Source of the DNA: Molossus alvarezi | Lineage: Eukaryota; Chordata; Mammalia; Chiroptera; Molossidae | Assembly (NCBI GenBank): GCA_037176705.1 | Contig: CM073886.1 | Location: 87,207,501 to 87,271,500, forward strand | Length of the DNA: 64,000 bases | Direction: 5' to 3' | In this document: in pieces, positions 38,901-43,610 of the stretch | Layout of the letters: the number at the start of each line of letters is the position of its first letter | Position numbering within the stretch: the stretch's first letter is position 1 | Translations under genes and position numbers: made by a program | The notes under the pieces: generated by a model | Told to the model about the DNA's origin: nothing | Database searches by the model: none | Seen by the model: only the letters and a program-made list of their open reading frames with translations

Positions 38901-38973
38901 ACATCTCCGGGACGGAATCGTAGTCATACTCGAAAATCGGCTCCTCAGCGGCCTCCTCCCGAGTGGCCATTTT
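1784..38973 (-). CDS. NAIP: NAIP gene, 13 coding exons, 3' end beyond window
   Basis: NLR-family apoptosis inhibitory protein. In mammals it is a cytosolic sensor that binds bacterial flagellin or type III secretion needle/rod proteins and recruits NLRC4 into a caspase-1 inflammasome; its BIR domains can also inhibit caspases. Thirteen exons join in one frame over 3,841 coding bases (about 1,280 codons) with no stop or frameshift: three BIR domains (about residues 62-128, 159-227, 275-344), NACHT with P-loop GEAGSGKT (467-474) and Walker B LLDD (546-549), then LRRs. All BIR zinc ligands are kept: C97/C100/H117/C124, C196/C199/H216/C223, C313/C316/H333/C340. Every internal exon has AG/GT ends and phases agree. 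The family length is about 1,400 residues, so roughly 120 C-terminal residues lie left of position 1. Identity rests on recognising the protein along its whole length; calling it functional is inference from the open frame. Confidence 0.97.
2204..2481 (-). mobile_element. VES SINE, long form, inserted in the tail of the next
   Basis: Sits in the ATAAATA-rich tail of the copy at 2,482. CCATCTCCTCTTTTA flanks the pair (2,188 and 2,735). Confidence 0.9.
2482..2735 (-). mobile_element. VES SINE, long form
   Basis: First of a nested pair; its A-tail was the target for the copy at 2,204. Confidence 0.9.
3018..3216 (+). mobile_element. VES SINE, mixed form
   Basis: Perfect duplications AGTGTTCCAGGC (3,006 and 3,217). 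The middle is of the CACCAAAAGG type while the tail ends CCTCAGGTGAAGAT. Confidence 0.9.
3488..3589 (+). mobile_element. VES SINE, head-only form
   Basis: Only the tRNA-like head, stopping at CTAGGGGCATGTACC and followed by AAAAAACAAAACAAAAT. Duplications ATGAGTTT (3,479 and 3,590). Confidence 0.88.
3955..4206 (+). mobile_element. VES SINE, long form
   Basis: Perfect duplications AGACATAAGC (3,945 and 4,207). Confidence 0.92.
4220..4545. repeat. Possible old LTR fragment in NAIP intron
   Basis: Contains ...TTTCTATCTGCTAAACGGGATTCTGCC... followed by AAATAAAAAATG, reminiscent of an LTR polyadenylation end. No boundaries visible; otherwise nothing recognised here up to the exon at 4,981. Confidence 0.25.
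4981..5067 (-). CDS. NAIP: NAIP LRR exon
   Basis: 87 bases encoding [20 protein letters not shown] and PDKEISEKF plus one base, one leucine-rich repeat. Acceptor CTTTTATAG|TCACC, donor AATTTG|GTATGT. Phase 1 in and out. Confidence 0.93.
5418..5570 (-). CDS. NAIP: NAIP LRR exon
   Basis: 153 bases encoding [20 protein letters not shown] then [20 protein letters not shown] and [11 protein letters not shown]. Acceptor ATTTTACAG|TCAGA, donor CATTTG|GTAAGA. Phase 1 in and out. Confidence 0.95.
5686..5855 (+). repeat. MIR SINE
   Basis: Ancient tRNA-derived MIR: core around GTGTGAACTTGGACATGTAG with the downstream CATCAGTTTTCTGTAAAATA segment. Confidence 0.8.
6262..6487 (+). repeat. MIR SINE, nearly full length
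   Basis: GTTAAAGCTCAGACTTAGTA ... GCTGGGTGACCTTGAGCAAA ... TTTCCCAGCTGTAAATAATA ... CCTAGCACGTAGTAAGGGCT: a well-preserved MIR, ending about 165 bases before the NAIP LRR exon at 6,652. Confidence 0.88.
6652..6816 (-). CDS. NAIP: NAIP LRR exon
   Basis: 165 bases encoding [20 protein letters not shown] then the [20 protein letters not shown] segment and SSEYAPSKL: leucine-rich repeat units. Acceptor CTTTCTAG|ATCAAC, donor AACTAG|GTAAGG. Phase 1 in and 1 out, like the following LRR exons, so LRR exons could be skipped or duplicated without breaking frame. Confidence 0.95.
7163..7370 (+). mobile_element. VES SINE, AATAAA form
   Basis: GGTGTGGCTCAGTGGATTGA head, CTCTAAAATCAATAAA end with A-tail. 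Confidence 0.9.
7371..8265 (+). pseudogene. Old L1 3'-end fragment
   Basis: Degenerate copy of the L1 ORF2 C-terminal segment and 3' UTR, recognisable by GAAATGCAAATCAAA..., ACTGTGGAAAACAGTTTGG, GTCCATCAACAGATGAATGG and ATGGACTATTATT. Many substitutions and an (AC/AT)n run at 7,829-7,885. Intronic (NAIP). Confidence 0.8.
8281..8500 (-). mobile_element. VES SINE, AATAAA form
   Basis: Inserted in or beside the old L1 tail; duplications AAGCAAAATTA / AAGCAAAATAT. Confidence 0.88.
8504..9177. other. NAIP intron, nothing recognised
   Basis: A/T-rich intron sequence before the large NACHT exon; no repeat family or gene recognised. Confidence 0.5.
9178..11292 (-). CDS. NAIP: NAIP large exon: NACHT, winged-helix/helical domains, first LRR part
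   Basis: 2,115 bases encoding residues 386-1090, the single large central exon typical of NLR genes. It carries the pre-NACHT helix ([20 protein letters not shown]), Walker A GEAGSGKT (467-474), the FLLDDY Walker B stretch (LLDD 546-549), the NACHT-associated and winged-helix/helical region ([20 protein letters not shown]) and the start of the LRRs ([24 protein letters not shown]). Acceptor CTCTCCACAG|AGGCGG, donor ATACAAG|GTATAT. The open frame runs upstream to 11,404, but those bases are intron. There is no disruption in 705 codons. Confidence 0.97.
11398..11455 (-). CDS. NAIP: NAIP linker exon before NACHT
   Basis: 58 bases encoding [19 protein letters not shown] plus one base, a poorly conserved acidic/serine-rich linker between the BIR array and the NACHT region. 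Acceptor TTTTCAAAG|GAAACC, donor GCCAG|GTAAGG. Confidence 0.92.
11898..12174 (+). mobile_element. VES SINE, long-form head with altered tail
   Basis: Duplications GACTAGCCAGT and GAATAGCCAGT. The CT-rich zone is expanded. Confidence 0.9.
12245..12279. repeat. (GT)n microsatellite
   Basis: GC then GT dinucleotide run, about 17 units, in the NAIP intron between the linker and BIR3-end exons. Confidence 0.95.
12404..12622 (+). mobile_element. VES SINE, diverged
   Basis: CTTGGTTTGGCTGAATGGTT head and ATCTGAAAATCAATGGGAAA end; more substitutions than its neighbours. Confidence 0.85.
12851..12932 (-). CDS. NAIP: NAIP exon, end of BIR3 and linker
   Basis: 82 bases (same length as the exon after BIR2) encoding [20 protein letters not shown] then HDELSELT. 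C340 completes the BIR3 zinc site. Acceptor GTGCTTAG|TTGTCAG, donor CTTACG|GTAATG. Confidence 0.95.
13211..13426 (+). mobile_element. VES SINE, AATAAA-like form, first of three in a row
   Basis: Head GCCCTGGCTGGTATGGCTCA, end CTCTATAAAATCAATTAAAA. Part of a tight three-SINE cluster. Confidence 0.88.
13437..13689 (+). mobile_element. VES SINE, long form, second of three
   Basis: Perfect duplications AATAGAGAAGA at 13,426 and 13,690. Confidence 0.9.
13701..13910 (+). mobile_element. VES SINE, AATAAA-like form, third of three
   Basis: Starts directly after the duplication that ends the previous copy, so it either preceded that insertion or re-used its site. Confidence 0.88.
14187..14288 (+). 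mobile_element. VES SINE, head-only form
   Basis: Head ends CTAGGGGCACGTAAC, then (CAAA)n tail. Duplications ACCCCATCAACATGAA / ACTCCATCAATATGAA. Confidence 0.88.
14713..14935 (+). mobile_element. VES SINE, long form
   Basis: Perfect duplications GAAAGGTAAATTATA (14,698 and 14,936). Confidence 0.92.
14990..15720 (+). pseudogene. Old L1 fragment: ORF1 end to ORF2 start
   Basis: Begins with the degraded ORF1 C-terminus (CTACAAGAAATGTTCAAGGA) and continues through an inter-ORF region into the start of the endonuclease frame (CAAGAAACTCACTTTAAACA, then GGAAAAGGTGCAGTGGCTAT). No open frame survives. Confidence 0.7.
15760..16500 (+). pseudogene. Old L1 3'-end fragment with a SINE inside
   Basis: Degenerate ORF2 3' region (GGAAATGTAAACCAGTACAA, ...CACTTTGCAAAAAG, ...AGAATGTTTGTAGTAGCCTC), interrupted by a VES SINE at 16,059-16,340 and resuming with ATTGAATCATGGAATGG. 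Probably the same L1 as the neighbouring fragment with an internal deletion. Confidence 0.65.
16059..16340 (+). mobile_element. VES SINE, long form, in old L1
   Basis: Perfect duplications AAAAACAACCCAGA (16,045 and 16,341); long (AAAAT)n tail. Confidence 0.92.
16545..16790 (+). mobile_element. VES SINE, long form
   Basis: Complete head and GGTGAGGAT tail. No clear duplication seen. Confidence 0.88.
17193..17292 (-). CDS. NAIP: NAIP exon, second half of BIR3
   Basis: 100 bases, exactly the length of the second BIR2 exon. It encodes [20 protein letters not shown] and on to CFP, giving zinc ligands C313, C316 and H333; C340 is in the next exon. Acceptor CAATCTAG|GTATC, donor CCTAA|GTGAGTGG. 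Confidence 0.96.
17293..18721. other. NAIP intron, nothing recognised
   Basis: Unique-looking intron between the two BIR3 exons up to the Tigger1 derivative; only short chance ORFs. Confidence 0.5.
18722..18892 (+). mobile_element. Tigger1-derived deletion element (non-autonomous)
   Basis: 171 bases. The left part (TTTTATTGCACTTTGCTTTA...ACAAATTGAAGG) matches the Tigger1 5' end, joined to 3' end sequence (AAGACCCTCCATCAGCAAAT) and the terminal GTGGTCTGGAACTGAATCC...GGTCTGCCTGTA. The transposase is deleted. It is an ancient mammalian element, unrelated in age to the intact Tigger at 43.8 kb. Confidence 0.85.
19041..19299 (+). mobile_element. VES SINE, long form
   Basis: Perfect duplications AGAAAACTGGGAGAG (19,026 and 19,300); young. 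Confidence 0.92.
19468..19584 (-). CDS. NAIP: NAIP exon, first half of BIR3
   Basis: 117 bases encoding [20 protein letters not shown] and on through [20 protein letters not shown], the N-terminal half of BIR3. Acceptor TATTCAAG|CTTATTG, donor CACAG|GTGAGTC. It ends after FTG/YTG like the first BIR2 exon, so the two split BIRs look like duplicates of one exon pair. Confidence 0.96.
20123..20368 (+). mobile_element. VES SINE, long form
   Basis: Perfect duplications AAAAATTAAACCTA (20,109 and 20,369). Confidence 0.92.
20540..20870. repeat. Possible ancient LTR-type repeat
   Basis: Words such as CCAAGCAATTCTGACACCAG, TTTAACTCAGTTCTGACAC and GATGCAGATGAACAACTAGA have the feel of an old interspersed LTR element, but I cannot name the family from sequence alone. 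Confidence 0.35.
20941..21032. repeat. (TA/TACATA)n microsatellite
   Basis: Alternating TATATA and CATATA units over about 90 bases; a second pure (TA)n run lies at 21,175-21,196. Confidence 0.95.
21366..21417 (-). CDS. NAIP: NAIP micro-exon before BIR3
   Basis: 52 bases encoding [17 protein letters not shown] plus one base, a recognisable NAIP linker between BIR2 and BIR3. Acceptor TTCTTCAG|GGGGAAC, donor GCATCAG|GTAAAC. Phase enters 0 and leaves 1, matching both neighbours. Too short to stand out as an open reading frame on its own. Confidence 0.95.
22328..22409 (-). CDS. NAIP: NAIP exon between BIR2 and BIR3
   Basis: 82 bases encoding the end of BIR2 ([20 protein letters not shown]) and the linker ending at GFVGVT. 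Acceptor AATTGCAG|ATGTG, donor GTCACG|GTAATT. It is separated from the previous exon by a 14.9-kb intron that carries the nested L1 complex and a solo LTR. The exon ends in phase 0. Confidence 0.95.
22525..22738 (+). mobile_element. VES SINE, AATAAA form
   Basis: Duplications AACTTGCTGAATTG / AACTCACTGAACTG. Confidence 0.9.
23200..23410 (-). mobile_element. VES SINE, AATAAA form
   Basis: Duplications AGAGGAGCAATTTTT / AGAAAAGCAATTTTT. Confidence 0.9.
23617..24330 (+). mobile_element. Solo retroviral-type LTR with a SINE inside
   Basis: Promoter-like and polyadenylation-like signals in LTR order: TATATAATT at 23,868, then CTTAATAAACTCC at 23,954, followed by U5-like AGAGTGGCCAGCCTCTTTCT. The same order and words occur at 53,217-53,700 (CTATATAAT, CTTAATAAACTC, GAGTGGCCAGTCTCTTTCT), so the two are copies of one LTR family. 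A VES SINE (23,971-24,228) sits just after the AATAAA with duplication AAACTCCATTA. No retroviral genes are attached. Boundaries are approximate. Confidence 0.65.
23971..24228 (+). mobile_element. VES SINE, long form, inside the LTR
   Basis: Perfect duplications AAACTCCATTA (23,960 and 24,229); inserted directly after the LTR AATAAA signal. Confidence 0.92.
24600..24870 (+). repeat. Degenerate MIR/L2-class repeats
   Basis: AATTCCAGCTCTGAAATGTA...GACCATGTGC resembles a MIR core; ATAATCCTCACAACAACCCT...TATTATCACCTGCAT resembles an ancient L2/MIR-class 3' portion. Confidence 0.5.
24871..25874. other. NAIP intron, CT-rich tract, no gene
   Basis: Pyrimidine-rich stretch at 25,360-25,450; the rest resembles old interspersed repeat but was not assigned. 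Confidence 0.4.
25875..26101 (+). mobile_element. VES SINE, AATAAA-like form
   Basis: Duplications AAAGAAACAGAATATGA / AAAGAAATAGAATATGA. Confidence 0.92.
26373..27419 (+). pseudogene. Outer L1 ORF2 fragment, 5' part (reverse transcriptase)
   Basis: Open from the ATG at 26,466 to 27,032 ([32 protein letters not shown]), i.e. the reverse transcriptase palm of L1 ORF2p. The frame is then lost by small indels; compared with the full-length copy, the run after KDSIKKS is shifted. Continues after the nested insertions at 33,814. Confidence 0.9.
27420..27794 (+). mobile_element. 5'-truncated L1, 3' end only (first nested insertion)
   Basis: About 375 bases matching only the last part of ORF2 and the 3' UTR of the full-length copy (AAGAAAGATCTCTTATCC onward), ending in an A-rich tail. 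It is flanked by AAAAGTTAATATG at 27,407 and AAAAGTTCATATG at 27,796, i.e. a target duplication of the outer L1 sequence with one substitution. Confidence 0.85.
28044..28440 (+). repeat. Monomer-like tandem units in the L1 5' UTR
   Basis: Three related head-to-tail units starting near 28,044, 28,196 and 28,312, about 152, 116 and 128 bases long. Each runs GTTAATT...CC(G/A)CCGTGCACG...CCCTGGAA(C)TCTGTAGCC...GCTGAAGCC(G/C)CACAGACTC...CAGGGAACT(C/G)GG. The arrangement resembles the monomer arrays of mouse L1 promoters. Confidence 0.75.
28446..29444 (+). CDS. L1 ORF1 protein, intact
   Basis: 332 residues. The N-terminal part (about 50-155) is a long coiled coil with heptad-like runs ([20 protein letters not shown], then [20 protein letters not shown]). 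The middle (about 157-250) is the RNA-recognition-like domain ([40 protein letters not shown]). The C-terminal domain follows ([20 protein letters not shown]). ORF1p is an RNA-binding trimer that packages L1 RNA. Its length matches mammalian L1 ORF1 and there is no break. Confidence 0.93.
   Translation: MHPNPGEGATNSKTPTPTGKTWQTPKPIVITKMVRNRNKSQMKDQETSTEDEINEVQLSKLTEPEFRAMMLRKLNSMSKDMSNMSKDIEMLKINHLEMKNQQEEMKNDISEMKNTLEGLKSRVGEAEDRISELEDRLEEINQSENQKEKKIKKQEESLRELWDNWKRNNIRIIGVPEEEESKQGLENIFKEIVTENFPNLVKEEGIQVQEAQRAPSKKNPNRPTPRHIVIKLPKIKDKERILKAARDKQQVTYKGTPIRLSADFSQETLQARREWHEVIKVMKNKDLNPRLLYPARLSFKIEGQIKSFPDKIRLREYISTKPALQEMLKGLL
29490..33594 (+). pseudogene. L1 ORF2 (endonuclease-reverse transcriptase) split by a VES SINE
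   Basis: ATG at 29,490, 45 bases after the ORF1 stop. It is open for 737 codons to 31,700, where a VES SINE plus duplicated target interrupts it; the frame resumes in phase at 31,984 and runs 536 more codons to the stop at 33,594. The two parts together equal the normal L1 ORF2 length (about 1,273 codons). Visible features: apurinic-type endonuclease ([17 protein letters not shown]), reverse transcriptase ([12 protein letters not shown]), C-terminal Cys/His motif [18 protein letters not shown]. No other lesion seen. Reading into the SINE gives a truncated 761-residue product that keeps the endonuclease and most of the RT domain. Confidence 0.95.
31701..31971 (+). mobile_element. VES SINE, long form, inside L1 ORF2
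   Basis: Perfect duplications AAGAAATCGATG (31,689-31,700 and 31,972-31,983). It is close to the apparent consensus, and its insertion inactivated an otherwise intact ORF2. Confidence 0.95.
33814..35340 (+). pseudogene. Outer L1 ORF2 fragment, 3' part, with 3' UTR
   Basis: Continuation of the outer L1 after the nested insertions. ORF2 is readable in two pieces, from 33,862 ([20 protein letters not shown]) to 34,509 and from 34,539 ([20 protein letters not shown]) to 35,108, separated by a frameshift near 34,460-34,510. The Cys motif is changed ([14 protein letters not shown] kept, first Cys lost as YWQGC). Then 3' UTR and A-rich tail. Confidence 0.9.
35498..35700 (+). mobile_element. VES SINE, AATAAA form
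   Basis: Perfect duplications AAGATATTTTAGTATA (35,482 and 35,701). Confidence 0.92.
36053..36302 (-). mobile_element. VES SINE, long form, first of a same-site pair
   Basis: CTCTGAGTTTTT flanks it at 36,041 and CTCTGAGTTGTT at 36,309. Confidence 0.9.
36321..36577 (-). mobile_element. VES SINE, long form, second of a same-site pair
   Basis: Shares the middle target copy with its neighbour; a third copy CTCTGAGTTTTT follows at 36,579. Confidence 0.9.
36994..37260 (+). mobile_element. VES SINE, long form, beside the BIR2 exon donor
   Basis: Duplications AAAAAAGGGGATGG / AAAAAAGAGGATGG. It lies antisense to NAIP, within 35 bases of the donor at 37,294. Confidence 0.92.
37295..37394 (-). CDS. 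NAIP: NAIP exon, second half of BIR2
   Basis: Completes BIR2 (residues 189-221 plus two bases) with zinc ligands C196, C199 and H216; the final ligand C223 comes from the next exon. Acceptor CATATGTAG|GGAAAC, donor CCCCAA|GTAAGTAG. A VES SINE lies immediately downstream in the intron: its right target duplication ends only about 18 bases from the donor. Confidence 0.96.
38406..38973 (-). CDS. NAIP: NAIP exon with start codon, BIR1 and first half of BIR2
   Basis: ATG at 38970-38968. The exon begins three bases upstream after a pyrimidine-rich acceptor ending CTTCTCAG, so further 5' UTR exons lie upstream. It encodes residues 1-188 plus one base: an acidic and charged N-terminus (about 1-60), complete BIR1 with C97, C100, H117 and C124, a linker, then the first half of BIR2 (ESFKDWPFY to GFVFTG). 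The donor reads CACAG|GTAGT. BIR1 lies within one exon, whereas BIR2 and BIR3 are each split after the FTG motif, as expected for NAIP. The ORF reads on to 38,308, but the stretch past 38,406 is intron. Confidence 0.96.
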
Positions 38974-41361
38974 CTGAGAAGGGAAAGGAAAGCAGGTTAA
39001 CGGACATTTCCACTTGTTAGACTTAGTCCTGAGATCTCTTTCTTCAACCCTTTTGTTCTTCCTGTCTCATTTCTTCTGCATAGTACCGACATCTGTGCGT
39101 TATTCAGCCTGCACTGGAGCAGGTGTGCCAGGAGGCCTGGGACCGCCTCTCCCTTCAGCCCTCCCAACAGTCAGGTCTGCCTGCAGTCCAAGCGGCTGGA
39201 GACCCTCTGTCACGCATCGATCGTCACTTACCTCAGTGTAGTCACATAGCAAGTCCACAGAGCACTCCTTGCTTCCTCAACGCTTCGGGAGCCTCAGGAG
39301 GGCTCCATGCGCCCCACAGGTGGATGAGAGGGCTCCACCTGACAGGGGTGTTGTATGTGCTCCCGCCTTTACCCAGCTCAGCTGGTCTGCAGCTGGCCCA
39401 TCTGCCCACATTTCTGCACAAGTGGCAGGGAACAGAAGGTCTTGATTAAGACCAAGCTGCGCCCTTCGTCTCGCAGCCCTAAGGCAAGGAAAGCGCCCCT
39501 TGGTCAGGGTGCGCAGGTCCGTTTCAGCGGGGCCCTCCGGCGGCGCCTGCATCAGTCCGCAGGGGTCCTAAGCTTCGGATTGATTAGCTCCTTTGTTTGG
39601 TTCTCTTGCACCTTCTCCCTGCAGACTCTACAGTGTAGAGCCTCTTGAGTGGTTATCTATCAGGTGAGGGTCTCGTTCTGACCAGAAGAAATGCCTGCCC
39701 ACCTCTTCTTTGGCCTCATGGCCCTTCCCTTCGCGGAAGGAACCGGCCCAGGCTTGGTGGTCTTGGCAGCCTAAGGCTCTTAGTTACTTTCATTTTTGCC
39801 AAAGCAACGAAAAGCAGCTGAGGTACAGTGCTCTTGGCTGACTTCCCCTCTATCTGAATTTCTGTTTTAATTCACTTCGCTATTGCCTCTGGCTCTAGAA
39901 CGACCAGCGTTAACCTCCATTGCTGTCCTTTCCCTCCCGTCAATAGGTCCATAGTTGAATGAATTCAAACCAGGGATTCTTTCCTCAGCAGCCAGCTGCC
40001 ACCAGTGGTTCTTAGTCTTTCTCCCACTTTTCATCTTCCTTTCTGCCAAACAAAGCCTTAGCCATTATGTAAATTGTAAAGCCCCAAACTGTTCCAATGA
40101 TCTCATTCCCAGTGCTATCTTCAACAATTACACAGGGCTGGGTAATTGAAAAAACTCACAGGCCTCTACCTAGTATGCTTACATAGGACTAGAATACAGG
40201 TAAAGGATAAGATACAAAAATAAAAATAAAAAACAGGCAGTCATCAGAGAGGTCTCAGAGTCCAGGCCCAGTTCCTGGGGGCCTTTCTCAGCCACACAGG
40301 CTGTGCCGCATTTTAGGTAATGAACAACCTAGGTATACGCAAGATACTTGGGTCTTGGGAAACCACAGTCTCTTCTGACAAGGGGTGTTTTATACCCCTC
40401 TGGTCATGTGGGCCAAACCAGGCTGCATGACCAGTCTCAAAACCAAAAAAGCTGATACCAGCTGCCCCCTGGTCTGTCTCAGACCCCAGCACAGGGCTAC
40501 ATTAATCACTGCTTAGTAAATTCCATTCAGATTTGGCCCAGGGACAGCACCCTGGCTCCAGGCCTGCCTGGACATAAATAAGCACAGGGTTTCAGCAGAC
40601 CAGCTGGGATCAGTTTCGCTGGTTCAGTGGTCAATTGTGCTAATCTGGAGGCCACTTCGGGGGAGGAGATAGCTCCAGGACACTCTCCAGATTTCATGTC
40701 CTCTGACGACAAGAGCTAAGAGTGCCAACTGAGTACGTCGTGGATCTAGGATTTAAACCCAGGACCGGGTGATGATAGTACCTGTCCTCTTGCCTCCAGA
40801 GAAACAAAAATAAGAGAAATAAGAGAAATTAGAGCGTCATAACTTCAAGTGTGGAAGAAAAGCACCTTTGCCAGAGACGGTAGTTTACTTACCTAGAGGC
40901 TTACCCAGAGTCCCGGGCAAATGGAAGGAGAAGGGTGGCCTGGGTACAGATGTTCTGTCCTTTAACAGAAGCCAGGAGAAAATATTTAAGGAACTAAAAC
41001 TGAAAACAAATTGCAGTTCACTGAGAAGTTACCAGTAAATGCTCTGAGGTATTAAGTCAAAAGGGCTTAGTCAGGACCCAGAAGAAATGACAAAACCTAC
41101 CACGTCCCACCACAGGAGGAAGTGTTTTATTCTAAGCAGTTACAATTGGTTAATGCTTACAGTGCTAGTACGAGTCTTATTTCTTTGATGGTGATAGTTT
41201 CTATCTTTCTGGTATCTTTTAGGCTTTTCTCTTTTATCCTTGGGGCTATAAACTTTCAAAATGTTGTGTATAGGTTTGGGTCTTTCTACATTCATTGTAC
41301 TGGGCACTCGGCCTTTTCAGTCTGAACACGTGGGAATCCCTTCAGCCCTAGGTCATTGTCT
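38974..41361. other. NAIP 5' flank / 5' UTR intron
   Basis: Relatively G/C-rich and SINE-free for 2.4 kb, unusual in this window; holds the candidate TATA box at 40,388. No coding frame recognised. 5' non-coding NAIP exons are expected here or further right. Confidence 0.5.
40388..40394 (-). promoter_or_regulatory. Candidate TATA box upstream of NAIP
   Basis: TATAAAA on the minus strand, inside the near-palindrome AGGGGTGTTTTATACCCCT, about 1.4 kb upstream of the NAIP start-codon exon and in the right orientation. The NAIP ATG exon has a strong acceptor just before the ATG, so at least one 5' non-coding exon must lie upstream; this site could drive it. NAIP promoters in primates and rodents are known to have been taken from LTRs. 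Whether the sequence around this TATA box (about 40,200-40,730) is an LTR I cannot tell. Inference only. Confidence 0.35.
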
Positions 41362-41572
41362 TTTTTTTCCTTTACTGATTTTTTAGAGAGAGAGGAAAGG
41401 AGAGGAAGAGAGATAGAAACATCGATGAGAAAGAACATTGATTGGCCGCCTCCTGCATGCCCCCCACTGGGGATCGGGCCCACAACCTGGGCATGTGCCC
41501 TGACCGGGAATCAAACTGGCGACCTCTTGGAACATGGGTCGATGCCCAACCACTGAGCCACACTGGCCGGGC
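41362..41572 (-). mobile_element. VES SINE, AATAAA form
   Basis: Duplications GGTCATTGTCTT / GGCCACTGTCTT. Confidence 0.9.
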
Positions 41573-41855
41573 AGGCCACTGTCTTCTATAATTTTCTTTG
41601 ATAATTTCCTACCGTCTGCTATTCTCTTTTCACTCTTTCTGGTATTCCCACCATTTAGGTGGGGATTTAGTTAATCACCTCAATTCTCTTTTTTCCCTCA
41701 TATATTCTTAGTGCTTTTGCTCTGCTTTCTGGGACACTTCCTCTCCATTATCTTCCAACTCTCCAATAGTTATTCTTAATTTCAGCCATTATAGTTTTCA
41801 TTTCCCATAGCTCTTTTTTGTTCTCTGACCTTTGTTTTCATGACATCTTATTATT

Positions 41856-42098
41856 ATTATTATTATTATTATTATCCTCACCTTAGGACATTTCTGCAAT
41901 TATCTTCAGATAGAGCGGGAGGGAAAGTGAGAGAAATATCTATGTGAGAGAGACACATTGAGTGGTTGCCACCCACATGACCCCAACTGGGACCGGGGAC
42001 AAACTACAACTGAGGTACGTGCCCTTAGCAGGAACTGAACCCAGAACTCTCCGGTCTGCGGGCCGATGCTCTAACCGCTGAGCCAAACCGGCCAGGGC
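41856..42098 (-). mobile_element. VES SINE, long form, with (AAT)n tail
   Basis: Duplications GACATCTTATTATT / AACATCTTATTATT. The tail has become an (ATT)n microsatellite. Confidence 0.9.
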
Positions 42099-42849
42099 AA
42101 CATCTTATTATTTTTTTAACCAACACAATCTTTCTGAATCTTTCCTGTGTTACTGTTGAATGACGAGATGAAAAGAATTTAATAATGAGTTCGCTGTCCT
42201 GATTCAGCTGAACAGCCCGTGGACGGAGTGCAGTGCCACACAGCAGGGGAGCGCTATTCCCAGGGGTTCAGGCAAGAGCAAGTTTCACCCAGAAGAGGCA
42301 ACGGGAACAGGGCAGGACTGGCTAGGCGGGCGGGGATGTCCTTAGAGGACAACAGTCCTATTTCCTAGGGGAAGGTAGACTAGCTAAAGCTGAATTGGAG
42401 GATTGTGATTGGTGTATGTTAGGTTTCCATGACAGATGTGTCCCGTAAGTGCAGGCTGACAGGTTTAGATTTGTGACTTGGGCCAGACCACCAGGGTGGC
42501 CTCCATTTTGTGGGTCCTGATAAGCAAATTAACTTCATCAATACTAAGGTTTAGTTCTAAATTTATGTCCTAAATTTTCTGTTTTCTCCAAGGCTAATGC
42601 CATTTACCTGGGTGTTTATTTTTCACATTACCAGCCATCCTCAAGTGTATACTGATTCTGGGTTTTCCATTCATGTTTAAGAAGTAGCCGATTAGTCAGA
42701 ATTATGGTTAAAAATCTAATTAAAAGCCACATAACTGTGACTTGAACATAAGCCCTTTCTTTACTTTATGGAGGTCAGATGGGGAGCCAGGATTTACCAG
42801 GAGAAGTCCTGATGGCAGAGGAACACAGGGGGACATTGTTTCCTGTGAC

Positions 42850-42945
42850 CTGTAAGACAGAGCCAGCAGCCGAAAGCACACTCGGGATGTTGCTGGAGGG
42901 TAGAATGACCAGTTGCTGAAGGATTCTTTGTTTGCCCACACTAGC
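42850..42945 (-). pseudogene. Decayed NAIP-like BIR exon
   Basis: On the minus strand this stretch reads KESFSNWSFYPPATSRVCFR and continues. At DNA level it aligns almost gap-free with the 3' end of the NAIP start exon (38,406-38,500), from the GAATCCTTC that encodes ESF down to the exon-end ACAG followed by GT; the best 24-base stretch has 20 matches. It lies 3.9 kb upstream of the NAIP ATG. The AGFVFTG core is degraded, so it is not a working BIR. It looks like a relic of an exon or local gene duplication. Homology past the old donor into 42,760 is doubtful. Confidence 0.6.
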
Positions 42946-43394
42946 TCCTCTAAGTCAGCTGAAACTGTTTATTCATTTAAAAAAAAGAGAATCATCTAAC
43001 TTTTTCCTCAGGTTTAACCCCGTCTATGAAATAGTCTGATGGTGGGGTAGAGGGAGCCAGCTGTCCCGTGCACAAATTTTAAATTAGGCCCTCGATTTTC
43101 AGCCTTCCCATCATCTCTGCCTGCTTCTTACCTGGCATGCAGAATCCCCAGGTGCTCCAGGGTTCCACGCAGGGTAACATGGTCTCCCACAGGTCATGTG
43201 TGTATTCAGGCTGTGGTTTCCTTTGGCCTATTTTATTGGTTACTATTCCATTTGAGTTTCCACCTTTCAAGAATGGGTTAAAATATTGACCTATGTGCCG
43301 ATGGTCATGTCCTGCTTTCTTAATTTTTCTGGGTTTATACTTTTAAAAATCATTTCAATATTGTATAATTATTATAAAAAATAAGAACTAAAAT

Positions 43395-43610
43395 TTATTT
43401 AGAGACTACAACTTGCCAGACACAGTTCTACACACTTTAGATATGTCCGAGTAATCCCTTTGACCATCTAAACAAAGTAGCATGTTATTTCCATTTTACA
43501 GATGAGGAAACTCAGGCAGATAGGGGTTCAGATTAACCAGGGAGTCTGGCTGCAGAGTCTGCACTTCTAACCATTATGTTATGCTGCCACAAAGGCTAGA
43601 TTTTAAGGAA
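43395..43610 (+). repeat. Ancient MIR/L2-class repeat
   Basis: TTGCCAGACACAGTTCTACA ... TTTCCATTTTACAGATGAGG AAACTCAGGC ... CCATTATGTTATGCTGCC: typical ancient mammalian repeat text. The intact Tigger lies 208 bases downstream. Confidence 0.65.

Noticed and set aside
42720..42849. Second half of a BIR continuing from the orphan exon (SGLLLVNPGSPSDLHK)
   Set aside because: The resemblance lies past the old donor position and the zinc-ligand pattern is not kept; it may be chance.
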